Assembly: GCA_003313425.1 (NCBI GenBank)
Contig: NHZP01000029.1
Span: 248,001-312,000, forward strand
Source: Pseudopyrenochaeta lycopersici
Taxonomy: Eukaryota > Ascomycota > Dothideomycetes > Pleosporales > Pseudopyrenochaetaceae
DNA: 64,000 nucleotides
Direction: 5' to 3'
Shown one piece after another: positions 31,678-43,570 of the stretch. Made by a program: the position numbers and the translations under genes. Positions within the stretch are counted from its first letter, which is position 1, and the number at the start of each line of letters is the position of its first letter. The notes below the pieces were generated by a model. It had not been told where the DNA came from. It ran no database searches and saw only the letters and a list, made by a program, of their open reading frames with translations.

Positions 31678-32317
31678 ATGGCCACTCTTCACTGTATGTA
31701 CACCTGTGTTTATAGCAGCGAGCCACCACTCCCTAGGGGAGTTATGATGTTGTATCACGCAATTGCTGCGTGTTTTGCTGTTTCGACATGATAAAATTGA
31801 TCAATGGCTAATCTTCATTACTATAGATCTCCCCCCAGTCAAGCCCTCTGCCATCGCTCTCGGCACGGCTTTCAACCACGCTGTTTCCCTAGCTGTCCTT
31901 GGCCCCGTCTTCGGTGACGCATACCGCCGCGCGCAGCAGGCTAACTCGAAGGAGGAGTACTTCAACACCAAGGAGGCCGCTACCGCTGCCGCTTCGTGGG
32001 GAAGCTCAATCGTCGGCTCTGCTGTCCAGGCCTACGGTGTCGGTGCTCTCATCAACGCTACTGGTACCCTTACCTACAAGGGCGCTGCTTACCTCGGCTC
32101 TTTGATCTTCTTCGCCTCCGCTGCTCCTTCAGTATGTTCTCTCCTATAATCCATTGAAAGAGTAGTCACTGACATGAAGCAGATTATCTCCCAGGTCCTC
32201 ACTGAGAAGCGCCCACTCGACACCATTGCCGTCGGCGCTGTTGCCCGCGTCCTTGAGACCGTTGGTCTCAGCTTGTTCCTCACCTACTGGGGAACCCGCA
32301 CCAACCCCTTCGACTAA
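31678..32317 (+). CDS. Small four-helix membrane protein (DUF1761-like)
   Basis: Exons 31678-31693 (16 nt), 31827-32131 and 32183-32317 give 151 residues. The product has about four hydrophobic segments (AIALGTAFNHAVSLAVLGPVF, SSIVGSAVQAYGVGALI, YLGSLIFFASAAPS, and VLETVGLSLFLTYWG), fitting the fungal DUF1761-like family. The small first exon encodes MATLH and ends in phase 1; splicing with GTATGT...CTATAG gives the Y-L-P-P-V-K-P start. Function unknown. Codon usage is strongly biased to C-ending codons, suggesting high expression. The ATG follows ATCACA, a good fungal context. Confidence 0.78.
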
Positions 32318-32984
32318 GCGTATCGTTTAGCGACAGGTGGTTGAGGAGTAATGGATTTAATCTTGGCCGCTTAGATTGACTGCTTCGACCCATTGGCGAT
32401 GATGGAGATCACATGAAATAAGGAAGCCTCCAATATGGCGTGCTTCATTCACGATATGTAACAATACCACAATAAAATGGTCAAAAATTTCACACTGCCG
32501 CATTCATCGTGGCTTCCCTTTGCCATCTTCCCGACCACGTGAAGCTTGAACAAAGCAAGCAGCACCCACCCACATAGCCGAGGCCCAAGAATTCTCATAG
32601 CACGCTCAACAAATAAATCCGTGCAACCATAAATACATGACGCTTCGAATAAGCCTAGGCTGATCTGTACCTGATCGACGCCGGGGTATCGGAAGTAAGC
32701 CAGCGACGCGCATGGCGTTTTCTAGTCCCGATGCCATGGCTAAGCTTTCACTCAAGACGTTTAGTTTCTTTTTATTCTCAATAACTGGAGATATATACAA
32801 CAGTCTATCAATACTAGTGAATTGTTGTGAAAGTTTCTAGGAATGTGATGTTTCATGCCTCTTGCAAGATAGGAGAGTTCAATTGGTGTTGGGAAATTTG
32901 GATCAATTGCATTTAGGATTCAGGTATATAGTGTCGCTCTGGGCGCTTGTAAATACATAATATGCAACCAAGATCAAGGTGGGT
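32318..32984. other. Convergent 3' flanks
   Basis: About 670 bp between the stop codons of the small membrane protein gene and MLH3. No gene is seen. Confidence 0.5.
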
Positions 32985-35900
32985 TTATTTTTTCCACAAT
33001 TTCCAAGCTTGTACGAAGCTATCCTCTTGCACTGTCCTTCCAACTTCTCCAACCCCCAGTTCCTGCGTGGCATCATCAATACGACCCAGGTCAACAAGTG
33101 GCACCATACTTGGCCGTCCGTGTGCACACATGAATGGGAATACGCAGGTTGCCAACCTCTTCAATAGCTCTTGACACTCTTCATGGCTGAGTGCATCGTT
33201 GAACATGATCGCCGAGCGACAGGCACGAGAATTGATCAAGTCAACGAGGCCCGACGGACATGTGGCTAAGCGGCGCACCCAATCCGATTTTTGATTACAT
33301 GGCGTGGATGACGGCAGGGGAGGCAAGTGCGGATCCTCGGCATACTTCCAAACCGTAGAACGGAGGAAGGAGATGAGAAGCTTGGGATCTGTTTTGCAGC
33401 GCTCAGAGATGCCTGGTGGCAAGGTTGTTACGGATAGCAAGCACTGGTCCTTTGATGACGTGCCAGGCCGACTTGTAGATGTGCTTGGTTTGGAGACATC
33501 GAAGAGGATGCCCCACGCTGCGAATCTGGCGGCATGTATTGTGAAATGCCTCTGCTCTTCTAACGAGATGGTGAACTGCAACGGCTTTTCGAAAATGATA
33601 GAAGCAACTTTGGAATGATGGCCAAGCTTCGACTGATACCTTGAGCCAATTGCGTCATTTTCCAGAGGGACGCAAAGCTGCTCCAATAGATCTTCAACTT
33701 TCACGCGTTCGTCGGCCGCGTGTTGATCGATTAATACCATCAGCTGGTCATTTCCATCTTGAGCAAAAGCTGGGTCAAGCGCTTTGGGCATATTGACTAG
33801 AATAAATTTCTTATCCACTTGTGCAACGACCTGGGCATGCTCAAGACCTTTCTTTGATAATCTACTTAAATGTGCTGCCGACATTTCTGTGAAAGCTTTG
33901 TCCATATCGACATGCGAGCAGTGGTGACGTGATCGTTGATGTGATCCGTAATCAAAGGTCATGTCTTCCAAAGAAATATTCGAGATGGGTTTCTCGGTAG
34001 GCTTGAAGATTGGATTGTCCCATAAAGGTAGCACTTCATCCAGCCATGGGGTTTTTCTTGCTACCGAAGTGGCAGACCTTGGAACAAGACGCAAGGGCTT
34101 CTCGCCTGTATGCGTCGTCGTAAGCATTGGCAAAGCAGAGTCGGTGTTAGGTCGCGGTCGACCATTTGACATTACACAACCAGTACGACCGTTCAAAAGG
34201 TGAGTCTTCTTGGTTGATGGATCCGTCCATAGAATGACATCGTCAAAGGTATCGTGGTCCGCGTCAGAGCGGTTTTCCGGCGCAGAGGGGTCATCAGTGG
34301 TTGCGAGCGCACTCAAAGCACCCTGTGGTATTGATTCCACCTGGAAATTGGCAAACATGCTAGATTCCGTCTCACGAGATGCGTTTGGATGGTAATCTCG
34401 GCCCGGCATTGACCGCTCTGGACTCGGTTTCGGCTTGAGTTTCGGCAAAGAGGGCAAATTGTCGAAGAAGTCGGATTTCCCACTCTTGATGCGTGACCAC
34501 TCGGCAAAGGCTCGATGTTGCAGCCTTTCAGACGGTTCAAGCGAGGCGGTGTTGGGCCTTCGCTTTCTCTTGCGTGTCATCGTAGTCGAGCTGGGCCTGT
34601 CACTCTCTGATAGGGTAGTAGTTCTAGATCCTGGCCGAGCTATTGAGGCAGACCTGCTTTCAGGTGCCGATACGCTGTCGCCCTCGGATGTATCACTCAC
34701 TGCAGGTGATGCAATACCGGCCTGGACACGCTTCTTATGAAACTGCCTCGGACGGAAGTGGTGAGCAGATAGCCACTGCGTGATCATGGCGCCTAGAACC
34801 TCGACAACCGCCTGAAGATTAGTTTCGTCCGCGACTAATTGATCTTCAGACGTAGGTGCATCATGATCGCCATTGAGAGAGACGCGCAGATGGAACATGG
34901 GGTGCCGGTCAACATCCTTTCGTGCTGTTAGTTGGCGGTTCGTGTATCCGTCATTCTTGAATCGTTTGTCTGTTTGCCGACGCATTCTCTCCAGGCTGTC
35001 AATATGCACGTCATCTTCAACAGTTCCAAAGCTGGAAAGCGCGAACAGGCGGTTGACTTCATCGTAGAGTTCGTTATGCCCAGACTCAGCAAGCAGTGGT
35101 CGAATACCAAGTGAAATGAACTGGATATTTTTGCTCGGCGCAGGATCTAATGATATGGCGCCTTTGATGGAAATGGCAGCTGTTGAGGCCGAAGCTGGAA
35201 CCCAGGATGCCCACTGATCAATGGTAATGTAGTTTGCTTGAGTGAGCACATTAAGGATAGAAGAGAGAGTGGCAGAGCGTGGCTTGCCAGCAGCTCCTGG
35301 ACGAGTGTTGGCGGCTTCCGTGAACTGGGACGTATTGAAGTTGAGCACCGTTTTGTTATCACTGTCTCGAATCTTCAAAGCCACGGTACCTCGCCAGCTG
35401 AGCAAAAGGCCAGTAATGTTTCTCCTCAGGCCATCCCACAATCGATGGAGTTGTTGCTTTTGCTCCAGTGCCATAGAGCGCTGTTTGACCCGCACAGGCA
35501 GGTTCCCGAACAAATTCCGGACCGTAACATGGGTGCCATGTTTGCCGTGTATTTCGTTGCTTGTAGGAGCTGGCAATTGCCGCTCGACCGTGTGGGAGTG
35601 GTGGAAGGTAATCTGGTTGTGCGAGCGATAGTCATGGTGGCGTGAGGTGATTGTGACAAGAGACATGGCAGCGAGCGAGGCAAGGAAAGTGCCATTTCGG
35701 CCGAGAACAGCTTCAGGAGAGTAGTACTTGGAAGTACCTGGCTTGGTCAACGTCTATGTAGGGGATTATCTGGGCTATGCACATACAGTAGAGCTTCCCC
35801 AGGCGGCCCTCCTCTCTAAACTCGAGAGGCGTGATGCCCAGGCCATCATCGTCCACTGTGCATCCGCCACGAGCAAAGTCGACCGTGACCTCGACCTTTG

Positions 35901-36069
35901 CTGCTTTGGCGTCGAGCGAGTTCTTCAGGAGCTCCAAGACGACGCCAGTAAGCGACACAATTGCAGTCGAGGACTTGATCTGGGCAGCCACCTCGTCTGG
36001 CAGGGGTAGGATGCATGCTGGCGCTTTTGATGCACTTAGATTGCCGGCAACGTCGTGGTTCTGTGTCAT
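32985..36069 (-). CDS. MLH3: DNA mismatch repair / meiotic crossover endonuclease MLH3
   Basis: Exons 35787-36069 and 32985-35737 give 1,011 residues. The GHKL ATPase motifs are present: E46 and N50 in LELLKNSLDAK (motif I), DDDGLGI at 73-79 (motif II) and the divergent GRNGTFLASLA block (motif III) typical of MLH3. A long, poorly conserved Ser/Pro-rich linker spans about 330-640. The C-terminal dimerisation and endonuclease domain has the metal motif DQHAADERVKVE (765-776; D, Q, H, A, x2, E, x4, E) and CAHGRPSMVPL near 947-957. MLH3 pairs with MLH1 (MutL-gamma) for meiotic crossover resolution and some mismatch repair. The intron 35738-35786 joins GKLY to CTSKYYSPEAV. Confidence 0.95.
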
Positions 36070-36684
36070 GACGTAGGCGAGGCTCTTCTGCCGGACCCCT
36101 CACCAGTGCACGACGCGCGTCTGGTCATGTCTGGAGTTTCGCCGTATGGCGGGGAGGCAGGACGGGTGCGGTCATGAAGATCTGCCAATCGATCTACAAA
36201 TGGCAATCTTCAAAGGCGGCAGGTACATCATCGACTTGGCAGGGTCCAGCCGCGAACTGGTGCACCAACCCCCAACAAAGCGCCGCCGCGCATGGCCCTC
36301 TCTATATCAAACACACTACCGAATACGAGCTCACTGCACAATCACAGAACAGAACCTTGGGCCAAAGACAGCCGCGCTCGTTGCGCCGCATTTCCAGGAA
36401 AGCATTTGGACAGCCGCCGGGGCTCCACGTATATTATCAATAACCCCCCCGTCATTGCGCAGTCGACACCACGTGGATCGCTTCCCGCCCACAGTTTCCA
36501 GCGACGGCATCCTCGCGCCCACTGAAACCTCGGGCACTTGCAGACCATGGCCACGGCCGAAGCTGCGTCGAGACCGCATGGTACGTCGTAGACCCTGCAC
36601 AGCCATTGCCTGGCCAGGCTAGCTCTACCCTCTGCGCGCTGCTCATCAGCGCTGTGCTCCTGAACATACCCCTTACACCGAGCC
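36070..36684. other. Divergent promoter region
   Basis: About 615 bp between MLH3 and the Ser-rich protein gene. GC-rich, with overlapping chance frames on both strands (for example 36146-36622). No gene is supported. Confidence 0.5.
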
Positions 36685-37875
36685 ATGCTGATACCCGGAC
36701 TTAAAGACCGCCACTCGCGCAAACGGCCCTTCGCGGGCTGGATGAAGCGCCTCGCCAACCTCAAGCCCTCGTCCTCGGAATCGCCAAACGGCTTTGGCAA
36801 GAAGAGCAACACGGCCGCCCAGACCAAGGCGAAGAAGGCCGCAGCAAAGAACAACCCATACCCCGAGTCCGGCTACCCCAATGCCACCGCGCCCGCCCGC
36901 CTCTCCTATTCCACCTCCGGCACCCCTCGCTCGAATGACAGCTACACATCGGTCGAAGAGAGCACCTTCGGCCAGCATCAAGCCCTAGCCAAGAGCAACA
37001 AGTCGACAGCCCCAACCGTCGCCACGGTTCCCGACACCGTCCACTCGGCGCGCTCCAAGGCTGAGACAGGCACGAGCAACTTCGTCAATGGCGGCAGCAC
37101 CTTCTCCTCGCCCCATGGGTCAGAACACTCGCTCACCACGACCCTGACCACCATACAATCCAGCGCACCGTCCAACGTGCTCAATGGAGGCCACAACAGT
37201 GCCATTGCCTCGACCGGGCCCCCCGTGCACTTCTCCCACCAATTCCCAACTTCCCCTCCACCTTCCGCGATCCCGGCGCATCTAGCCCCCGCGCTACAAC
37301 AGCCAAACTCGTACCAGGGGGCAACGGCGAACAATATCCTTACAGACAACGCATCCATCCTGACCCTCGCTTCATCATCGAAGCGACGCCGTCGAAATTC
37401 TGTCGACACCAACGCTTCCATGCGAGCCCTGGCTCCTTCTTCACATTACGGCGGCAGCCGGGAGTCGCTTCCACTCAGTGTACTGTCAGCAAACGCAGAC
37501 AATATATACTCGCCCTCATCCAGGCCCAACAATGTCAGCGGCTTCGCCAATGCAGAGCGGGTGAGCGTCTACTCGGCGTCGGGTGTTACGGCTCCAGTGC
37601 TGCCCAGTGAGCGCAACAGCTACTACGCCAACAAGCAAAACACCGATGCACTCAGTATTCGCAGCGGGCTGCTCGGCCACGGCCGCACTGATAGTATCAG
37701 CAGCATCCGAGCCACCCCCACCAGCCCACTCGCAAGCCCCCGAGATATCGTACCACCTGGTAGAGTCAGCCGACGCAGTTCAGAATGGAAGGAGGCCAGG
37801 GAGGCGAGCGACGAGGATGATAGTCCTACAGCGACCGAGCACGAAGAGAAAGGAACAACCAAGGTACTCTCTTAA
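36685..37875 (+). CDS. Ser/Thr-rich conserved fungal protein of unknown function (396 aa)
   Basis: A single exon. The protein starts with a basic segment (RKRPFAGWMKRLANLK), then is mostly low-complexity Ser, Thr, Asn, Pro and Ala, likely disordered. A better-ordered conserved block lies at about 215-275: NILTDNASILTLASSSKRRRRNS followed by GGSRESLPLSVLS, which I recall from fungal proteins often labelled polycystin-like cation channel. I see no membrane segment, so that label looks unfounded. Many SP, RRNS and RRSS-type sites suggest a phosphoprotein. The C-terminus is acidic (ASDEDDSPTATEHEEK). Divergent from MLH3. ATG at 36685 is the first in frame. Confidence 0.75.
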   Translation: MLIPGLKDRHSRKRPFAGWMKRLANLKPSSSESPNGFGKKSNTAAQTKAKKAAAKNNPYPESGYPNATAPARLSYSTSGTPRSNDSYTSVEESTFGQHQALAKSNKSTAPTVATVPDTVHSARSKAETGTSNFVNGGSTFSSPHGSEHSLTTTLTTIQSSAPSNVLNGGHNSAIASTGPPVHFSHQFPTSPPPSAIPAHLAPALQQPNSYQGATANNILTDNASILTLASSSKRRRRNSVDTNASMRALAPSSHYGGSRESLPLSVLSANADNIYSPSSRPNNVSGFANAERVSVYSASGVTAPVLPSERNSYYANKQNTDALSIRSGLLGHGRTDSISSIRATPTSPLASPRDIVPPGRVSRRSSEWKEAREASDEDDSPTATEHEEKGTTKVLS

Positions 37876-40599
37876 GTAACGAATCGAGCCCGAAGGGTAC
37901 TAGTATAATGTCTTCATCCAACAGGCGTGCACGAGGAATATGTTCTGGGTCTGATTGTAGCCATCCCTCTCCGACTAATGGCATGTGATTGGGAAATTGT
38001 ATGGAATGGCGTTTACTCCGCGGTAGAGAGGGTATGGGGCATGTGCCTGGCTTTTGGCTTCGTTTATCATATACCCTAGGCTCTTGAATGAAGCTTTTCA
38101 CTTTCAGCGATGTGTGTGCGTGTGTCTGTATGTATATGAGATTCTTGTGACCCTTGCTAGTCTCATCTATTTCAAACTTAGATGCTGACAGCTGTCAATC
38201 AAGTTCTGTCACTTCGAATCGAGCTAGATCATGTTACAAAAGCAGTTGGGACTGTAGAGGATACTGACAGGGTGTTTCAGAAAACAGGAAACAGGGAAGC
38301 AAAGAAAATAGGAAAGTATTTAGCTAACTGGAGCGACACTGGCTAAACCCTCGCGACGCAGGAAGGGCTTTGTAGCAATCCATGCGATAAGTCGTTAGCT
38401 GTGAGGGATCTTCGCCTGTCAGCACCACATCTTCTTGCCCTTAGTCGACATTCAACAACGCTTGAAGAACGCCTCGGAATCTACCTTTATTGACTCCAAT
38501 GTCCAGACTAAAACGGCGACTTTCAGCCTCATCTTCACATGGCCGAATGGGAATACACTCAGATCAAGTAGCTCCGGTGCGCCTTAGCCGCTTCAAATTG
38601 CAAGTGCTCACATACGCTACCTCGTTTGCAGAAGGCAGATCCAAAATCCTTGCTCTCAGCCTTGTAACTTCGCAGTGCATCAATACTACGCCGTTTTCTC
38701 AGTTCAGTATACTTATATTCTGGAGACACCATAGGATCAACATGGCGTCTCTTAAAACAGTGATAATTCTACTCTTCAACAGGGCTAATTATTGTGTTAG
38801 AGTTGACATTTCTGAAACTACAACGCTTCCATTTATTGATAAATTCCATGAATAACCAGCCTCTTTCATCCAGCGATCATAACACTACGTACAAGTTTAA
38901 GACTGAACTCTCTTCAGACTTGGCCCTTACGCGCATGAAAGATGATAGCGTTTCTGAAGGGCCTTAGCAGGCTTTAGAAACCTTGTTGAGAAAGATCTAC
39001 GGAAGGGTATACATGATTAAATTATGCCGCCATTCTGAAGCGCTTCTCTGGAACCTGGGTCTATATTGCTTGTTGGAACTTTCTTGTACTACAATGTCAA
39101 TTACTGTCCGGAGCTGAATCGATCCCAGAGAATCCATATCGCATCTCGGAATTGTACATGGATGAACGCCAAGCAAAAACAAGCGCCTGTCGAGGTCTGC
39201 TCACGTGTACTGTATCATCGTTTTGGGAACCCCTTGGAAGACGAATTGGCCAAAAAATAATAGCACCGTGATAGTGCGTACCTCATGAACAGTTGTCTGA
39301 GAGTTTCGCGTTTCCCAACTATCAGTCTGCTATTCTCATGAACCTGGACGGTACCCCAGCTCTCAATAGGGGGAGACTTTCGGAAATGTTGTGGTCTCAT
39401 CCATGAGCCACGTTCGGCTACAGTGATCGTCAATGCTTTTTCTGACATTAAAAAGGCAATTGTAGGATATGGTGACTATCCAAAGGCAAAGGAATTTGTG
39501 CCTCAGTATGGATGCGGTTACGGCACGTGGTCGACGGCTCGTCTACCTGCGTCCGCCTCTCCTTTGTACTCATGACGACTTATTGCTTCGTTACCATATT
39601 GCATACTTCATGCGTTCTCATCAGTAGAACGACGTCGACAGCGTGGAATTCAGCGGTGGAATTGTGATCCTCCGCGTTCCAGTCAAAGCGGCTGGACCAT
39701 GTAGGCCAAACTTCGGTTGGAATCGATTCTGTGGATGCGCTACGAGAAGGAATCGGAATCAGAGTCGACAAAGGCAATCATGGGCTGGTATTTGCACATG
39801 ATAGAGATGTTGACATGCGGGTTTCGCGAAAATTGAGCCCAATCAAGGCATACTGAGCGATCACGAAGCGCGCCTGCAGTCTCGAACCATTTCCATAAAA
39901 GCTTGTGGGTTGAAGGTGCTGAAGACAAGAATTCCAAGACTTTGTCATCGAGCGCTGGAGTTACCATTAATAGATGTAGCGAATAGGGTTTGGTGGTATT
40001 CACAGGTATATCCTGATAACAGGAAGCCTGCTGCCGTTGTCGGTGGGGCTGGGTCACGTCCGAGGCTAACAAACACTCCTATTTCCACAACTGACCTGTG
40101 CTTCAAGTCACCACTATCTATCCTTGACACATCCTGTGCCTATTCCTTGCTTTTTAAGCTAGCTTGCCTTCGCACTGAGGCATAGCCAAGTCATTTCCAG
40201 GCTACTAATATTGATAGTTCTTGGTATTCGGTTGCTGGGCATGACACGATGTTGTTCGGTGTTTTGGACCCGTCAAACATCTCAGCTGAATACAGTCAGC
40301 GATTGGTCCTCAGCTACGGACTGTAGGCTTCCGGCGGTTGTCAAGCCTTGTGGCGTCCACGACTCTTGAAGAAGCGTAGATGGCGCCTCGCTTATAGTTC
40401 AGCTGAGCTGCAGCTGAGAATTATGCTCGGCACGATCTAATCATGTCGAGAAGATGAAATATCATACTTCAGCCTCATTTTTGACCTTTTTGCATGGGTT
40501 TTTCTGATCGCGTTTCTTTGTGAGGCTGACGGACCACACCGACACTCGAGGTTATCTGTTCGTCCCTACCATCCCCTTGGTTGGCCCATTGTATCAACC
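37876..40599. other. 2.7-kb intergenic region
   Basis: Scattered short open frames on both strands, none of a known family. A TG-rich run lies near 38110-38140. A minus-strand pair (39580-39777 and 39740-40072) has amino-acid composition that could be protein-like but the frames do not join by a plausible intron. The right end contains the promoter of the gene at 40600. Confidence 0.45.
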
Positions 40600-42931
40600 A
40601 TGAACGGGACAACATCCTTTGGTGTCGACGACATCTATACCGGAGTATGGATCAACAAGCCATACGGTCAAATACGTGGTGCAACTCTCACGTTGAGTCG
40701 GGAAAGCGGTTCGCTCCTTATTGCATTCCTTGCACTCTTTGTCAGTGCTGCAGGGGGTAGCTTTTGGAAGATTACAAGATACATACTACATCTATCCTTC
40801 TCTACGGAATCCGGCCTAGATGGCGTATATCATCAGCGACAGGCTATCTTGCGGAACGATCAGTTAGCTTCAGATGCGGCAATGAATTTGATCTCTGCAC
40901 GCTTTGCCTGGAGGAACCGAGCCAAGCATCTCAATCGCAAGCTTTTATGCGTTGCTGCTTTTGCTTTGCTGATATCTGCCACTTTCATGGTTTCTGGTAT
41001 GCATTCTTTCAACACAACGAATCTCATTATCACAGATCGTGGGAGACACTATCACATCAGCCGTGCTATGCTTTTTTTGGAGCATGCAGCTGCTAACGAG
41101 CCCAGGTATCTTCTCTGCAAGCGTGACTTCGGAAACAGGTAATGAAGTCTTACTTGGGGGCCGCCATTGCGGCAATTTGACGCAGACTTGGTCGGAAGAT
41201 GTTACATTCCAAGCCAATGCCTGGACTCAATACTTCTCGGCGCAAACTCAAAAAGCTGCCGAGTACCTAACCTACGTAAACCGATGTTACAAGGGCCCGA
41301 ATGCTGCCTTATCTGATGAGTGCAAGATCTACGCACAGCCAGCCCTACCGTATAGCAAGGACGTGAACGCTAGCTGCCCTTTTGATCCTGAGGTATGCGC
41401 ACTATCTCAAGGGAATATCCTCCTTGATACTGGCTACCTGGACAGCTACGAGCAATTGGGCGTAAATGATGGCCCTCGTTTCAAATTTCAACTCCGTAGG
41501 CACTGTGCGCCACTTAAAACTGAAGGCTACACAACTACCGTTACTGACCCATCCGATGCTTCTGGTTCGTGGGTGGAGTATAACTACGGGGCTTCATCTA
41601 ATGGACTCGCCTTGAGGTCATACACTCATAGAGCGCGTCCGATCACCAACGAGCCCTTGGCAAGCTGGGAAGATTTATGGTTTGGGGATGACTACAGGAT
41701 CTCGTAAGTTTACGTCCAATGCTCGTTTTACAAAATTACATTAATCGAAAAGAGCTAACAAGAGGTTAGATCTCCTCTTCAGTACAGTCCCATCCCACAA
41801 ATGAACAAGACCAATTCCACGGTGACTTTGCTCTTTTTGCAATCCTCCCGTATCAAGTACTACGCACCCGTGCTCGATCCCTGGTTTTCAGCAACCACGC
41901 CCAGGCAAGCCCCATCATGGCTGGATTTACCATTACCAAACAGGACATACTACGTCGCTGACGAACCAGTTGGAGTTTTGGGATGCTCAACTAAAATGCT
42001 CTTTTGCAATCCGGACTTACCCGCGGAGACTGGCTGTTGGCACACCAACGGGGAGGTTTCTGTGTCAGAAATTTGGCCAAAGGCAGAGGATCGAGCCATC
42101 ATGAATGGATATATTGATTTTTTCATGACTATATTCCAGGGCACAGCGTCGCTTCCGCAAGCTTACTATGTCATAAACAGTCTTTCTTCCCTCAAGACAC
42201 GCTTCACGCTCAATGGTCTTATGCAACCAGCAATAATTCCAAATCAGAGGTGGCAGGAAGAAACGGAGTATATTTTCCAGGCAAACCTTGCTGCCACTCA
42301 AGCGCGAGTGGTGGAGCATGGACAAGGCGGCTTGTTTGACGGCAACCAATTTGGCACTCTCTGTGGAGTTGACATGGAATGCCATAGACAGTGTCATAGC
42401 CAGGTGAGCAAACTCTGAGAGCTCACATTGATCCAACTGACTCGCCTGTAGAAAATCAGGAGTGCTCGCTTCAACTCGTTCAGCCTCCTCGGCATGGGCA
42501 TTATTCTCGGAGTCGGGGCTTTGCTCCTTCTCATCGGCAGTACCATCGAGTCATTCGTGAATCTAGTTGCTAAGATTCCTTTCCTTGCACGAAATCGCCG
42601 CCTCACCTATGCGCGTCTGGAATGGCAGGCCAACTCGACCCTCCAGCTTCAACGGCTTGTTCAGGAAAGCTTTGGAATGGGCACTTGGTCGGGCACTTCG
42701 GCCGCCATACCTGTCACAGAACGCGGAGAAGTGCTGGCAACGTATGATATCCGGGACGCAAAGCATTCGCGTCTATTTGCGAACAGGGTTGCCGGTGGAG
42801 CGCGTGACAGTTCCGCTACTTACTCATATGGGGGAGTACCTGGAATAGCGAAGACTCAGATGCATCCCTCAGTCGTTGAGGTCGATCGTGGAACCCACTA
42901 CTCGAGACTGTCAATGACAGATGGGCGCTGA
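40600..42931 (+). CDS. Large fungal membrane protein with extracytoplasmic Cys-rich region (717 aa)
   Basis: Exons 40600-40996, 41061-41703, 41770-42403 and 42452-42931. I do not recognise a named domain. Visible: a first membrane segment near residues 38-58, a second hydrophobic stretch near 113-150, a long region (about 150-560) with many Cys, Trp and N-glycosylation sequons, then one strong membrane segment near 575-600 (LGMGIILGVGALLLLIGSTIESFV) and a cytoplasmic tail of about 120 residues. The pattern of VLLGGRHCG, Y-x3-CY and CPFDPEVC resembles lineage-expanded fungal membrane proteins of unknown role. The first intron is uncertain: 40997-41060 (good donor) is chosen over 40990-41035 (weak donor, different join). 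The other introns fit well. Confidence 0.72.
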
Positions 42932-43570
42932 GCCTTCAGAGGACGCATAGAGCATGCGTACTGAAGCCCGCTTGCTTCGCCTTTCTATGGGTTTTCTTAT
43001 GATTCGGAATGAAACGCAGGTTCATCAATTTAGCTTATCTTACTTTGCAGTCTCAAGGAGAAGTAGCAAGAAAGAATGTATGAATAACGTCAAGCGCGTT
43101 GGGCCGGAGCCCTACGAGTGTCCGGCAACACTCCTGCTCGGCGCCAACGGCCTCTTCGTCAACCCGTTTAGATAATGTATAGAATCACATCAACCTTTTA
43201 AGGCTTTTTATACTCTTCCTCCATTGTCTTTTGATATGAGCGTGAAGTATATTGGCTTTCATCAGATCCTTGTTTCCGGCATATGATTGACAGGATCCAA
43301 GAGATTTTAGATTTGAATTTCTACTTGGAATAAGATCTACAGTTTTGAGACTAGTTTGGGCTTTCTGGAAGCTCATGTAGATGCAGGACTAGAGCCAAAT
43401 TCAGGTTTGGTCTCAAGCTTGCCCCCAACCTCACCTGTTCAGTCATGTCACATGACTAGAGCAATGAAACTTGCCGAGCACGCGCTATGGCTTGCTACAG
43501 TGTGCATTAGGCTCATCAGTCACTGGGGCTGATAGAAACTATGTACTCAGTTTCGGAACGTAGACAGCGG
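42932..43570. other. Convergent 3' flanks
   Basis: About 640 bp between two convergent genes. The short open frame at 42954-43175 has no recognisable content. Confidence 0.5.
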
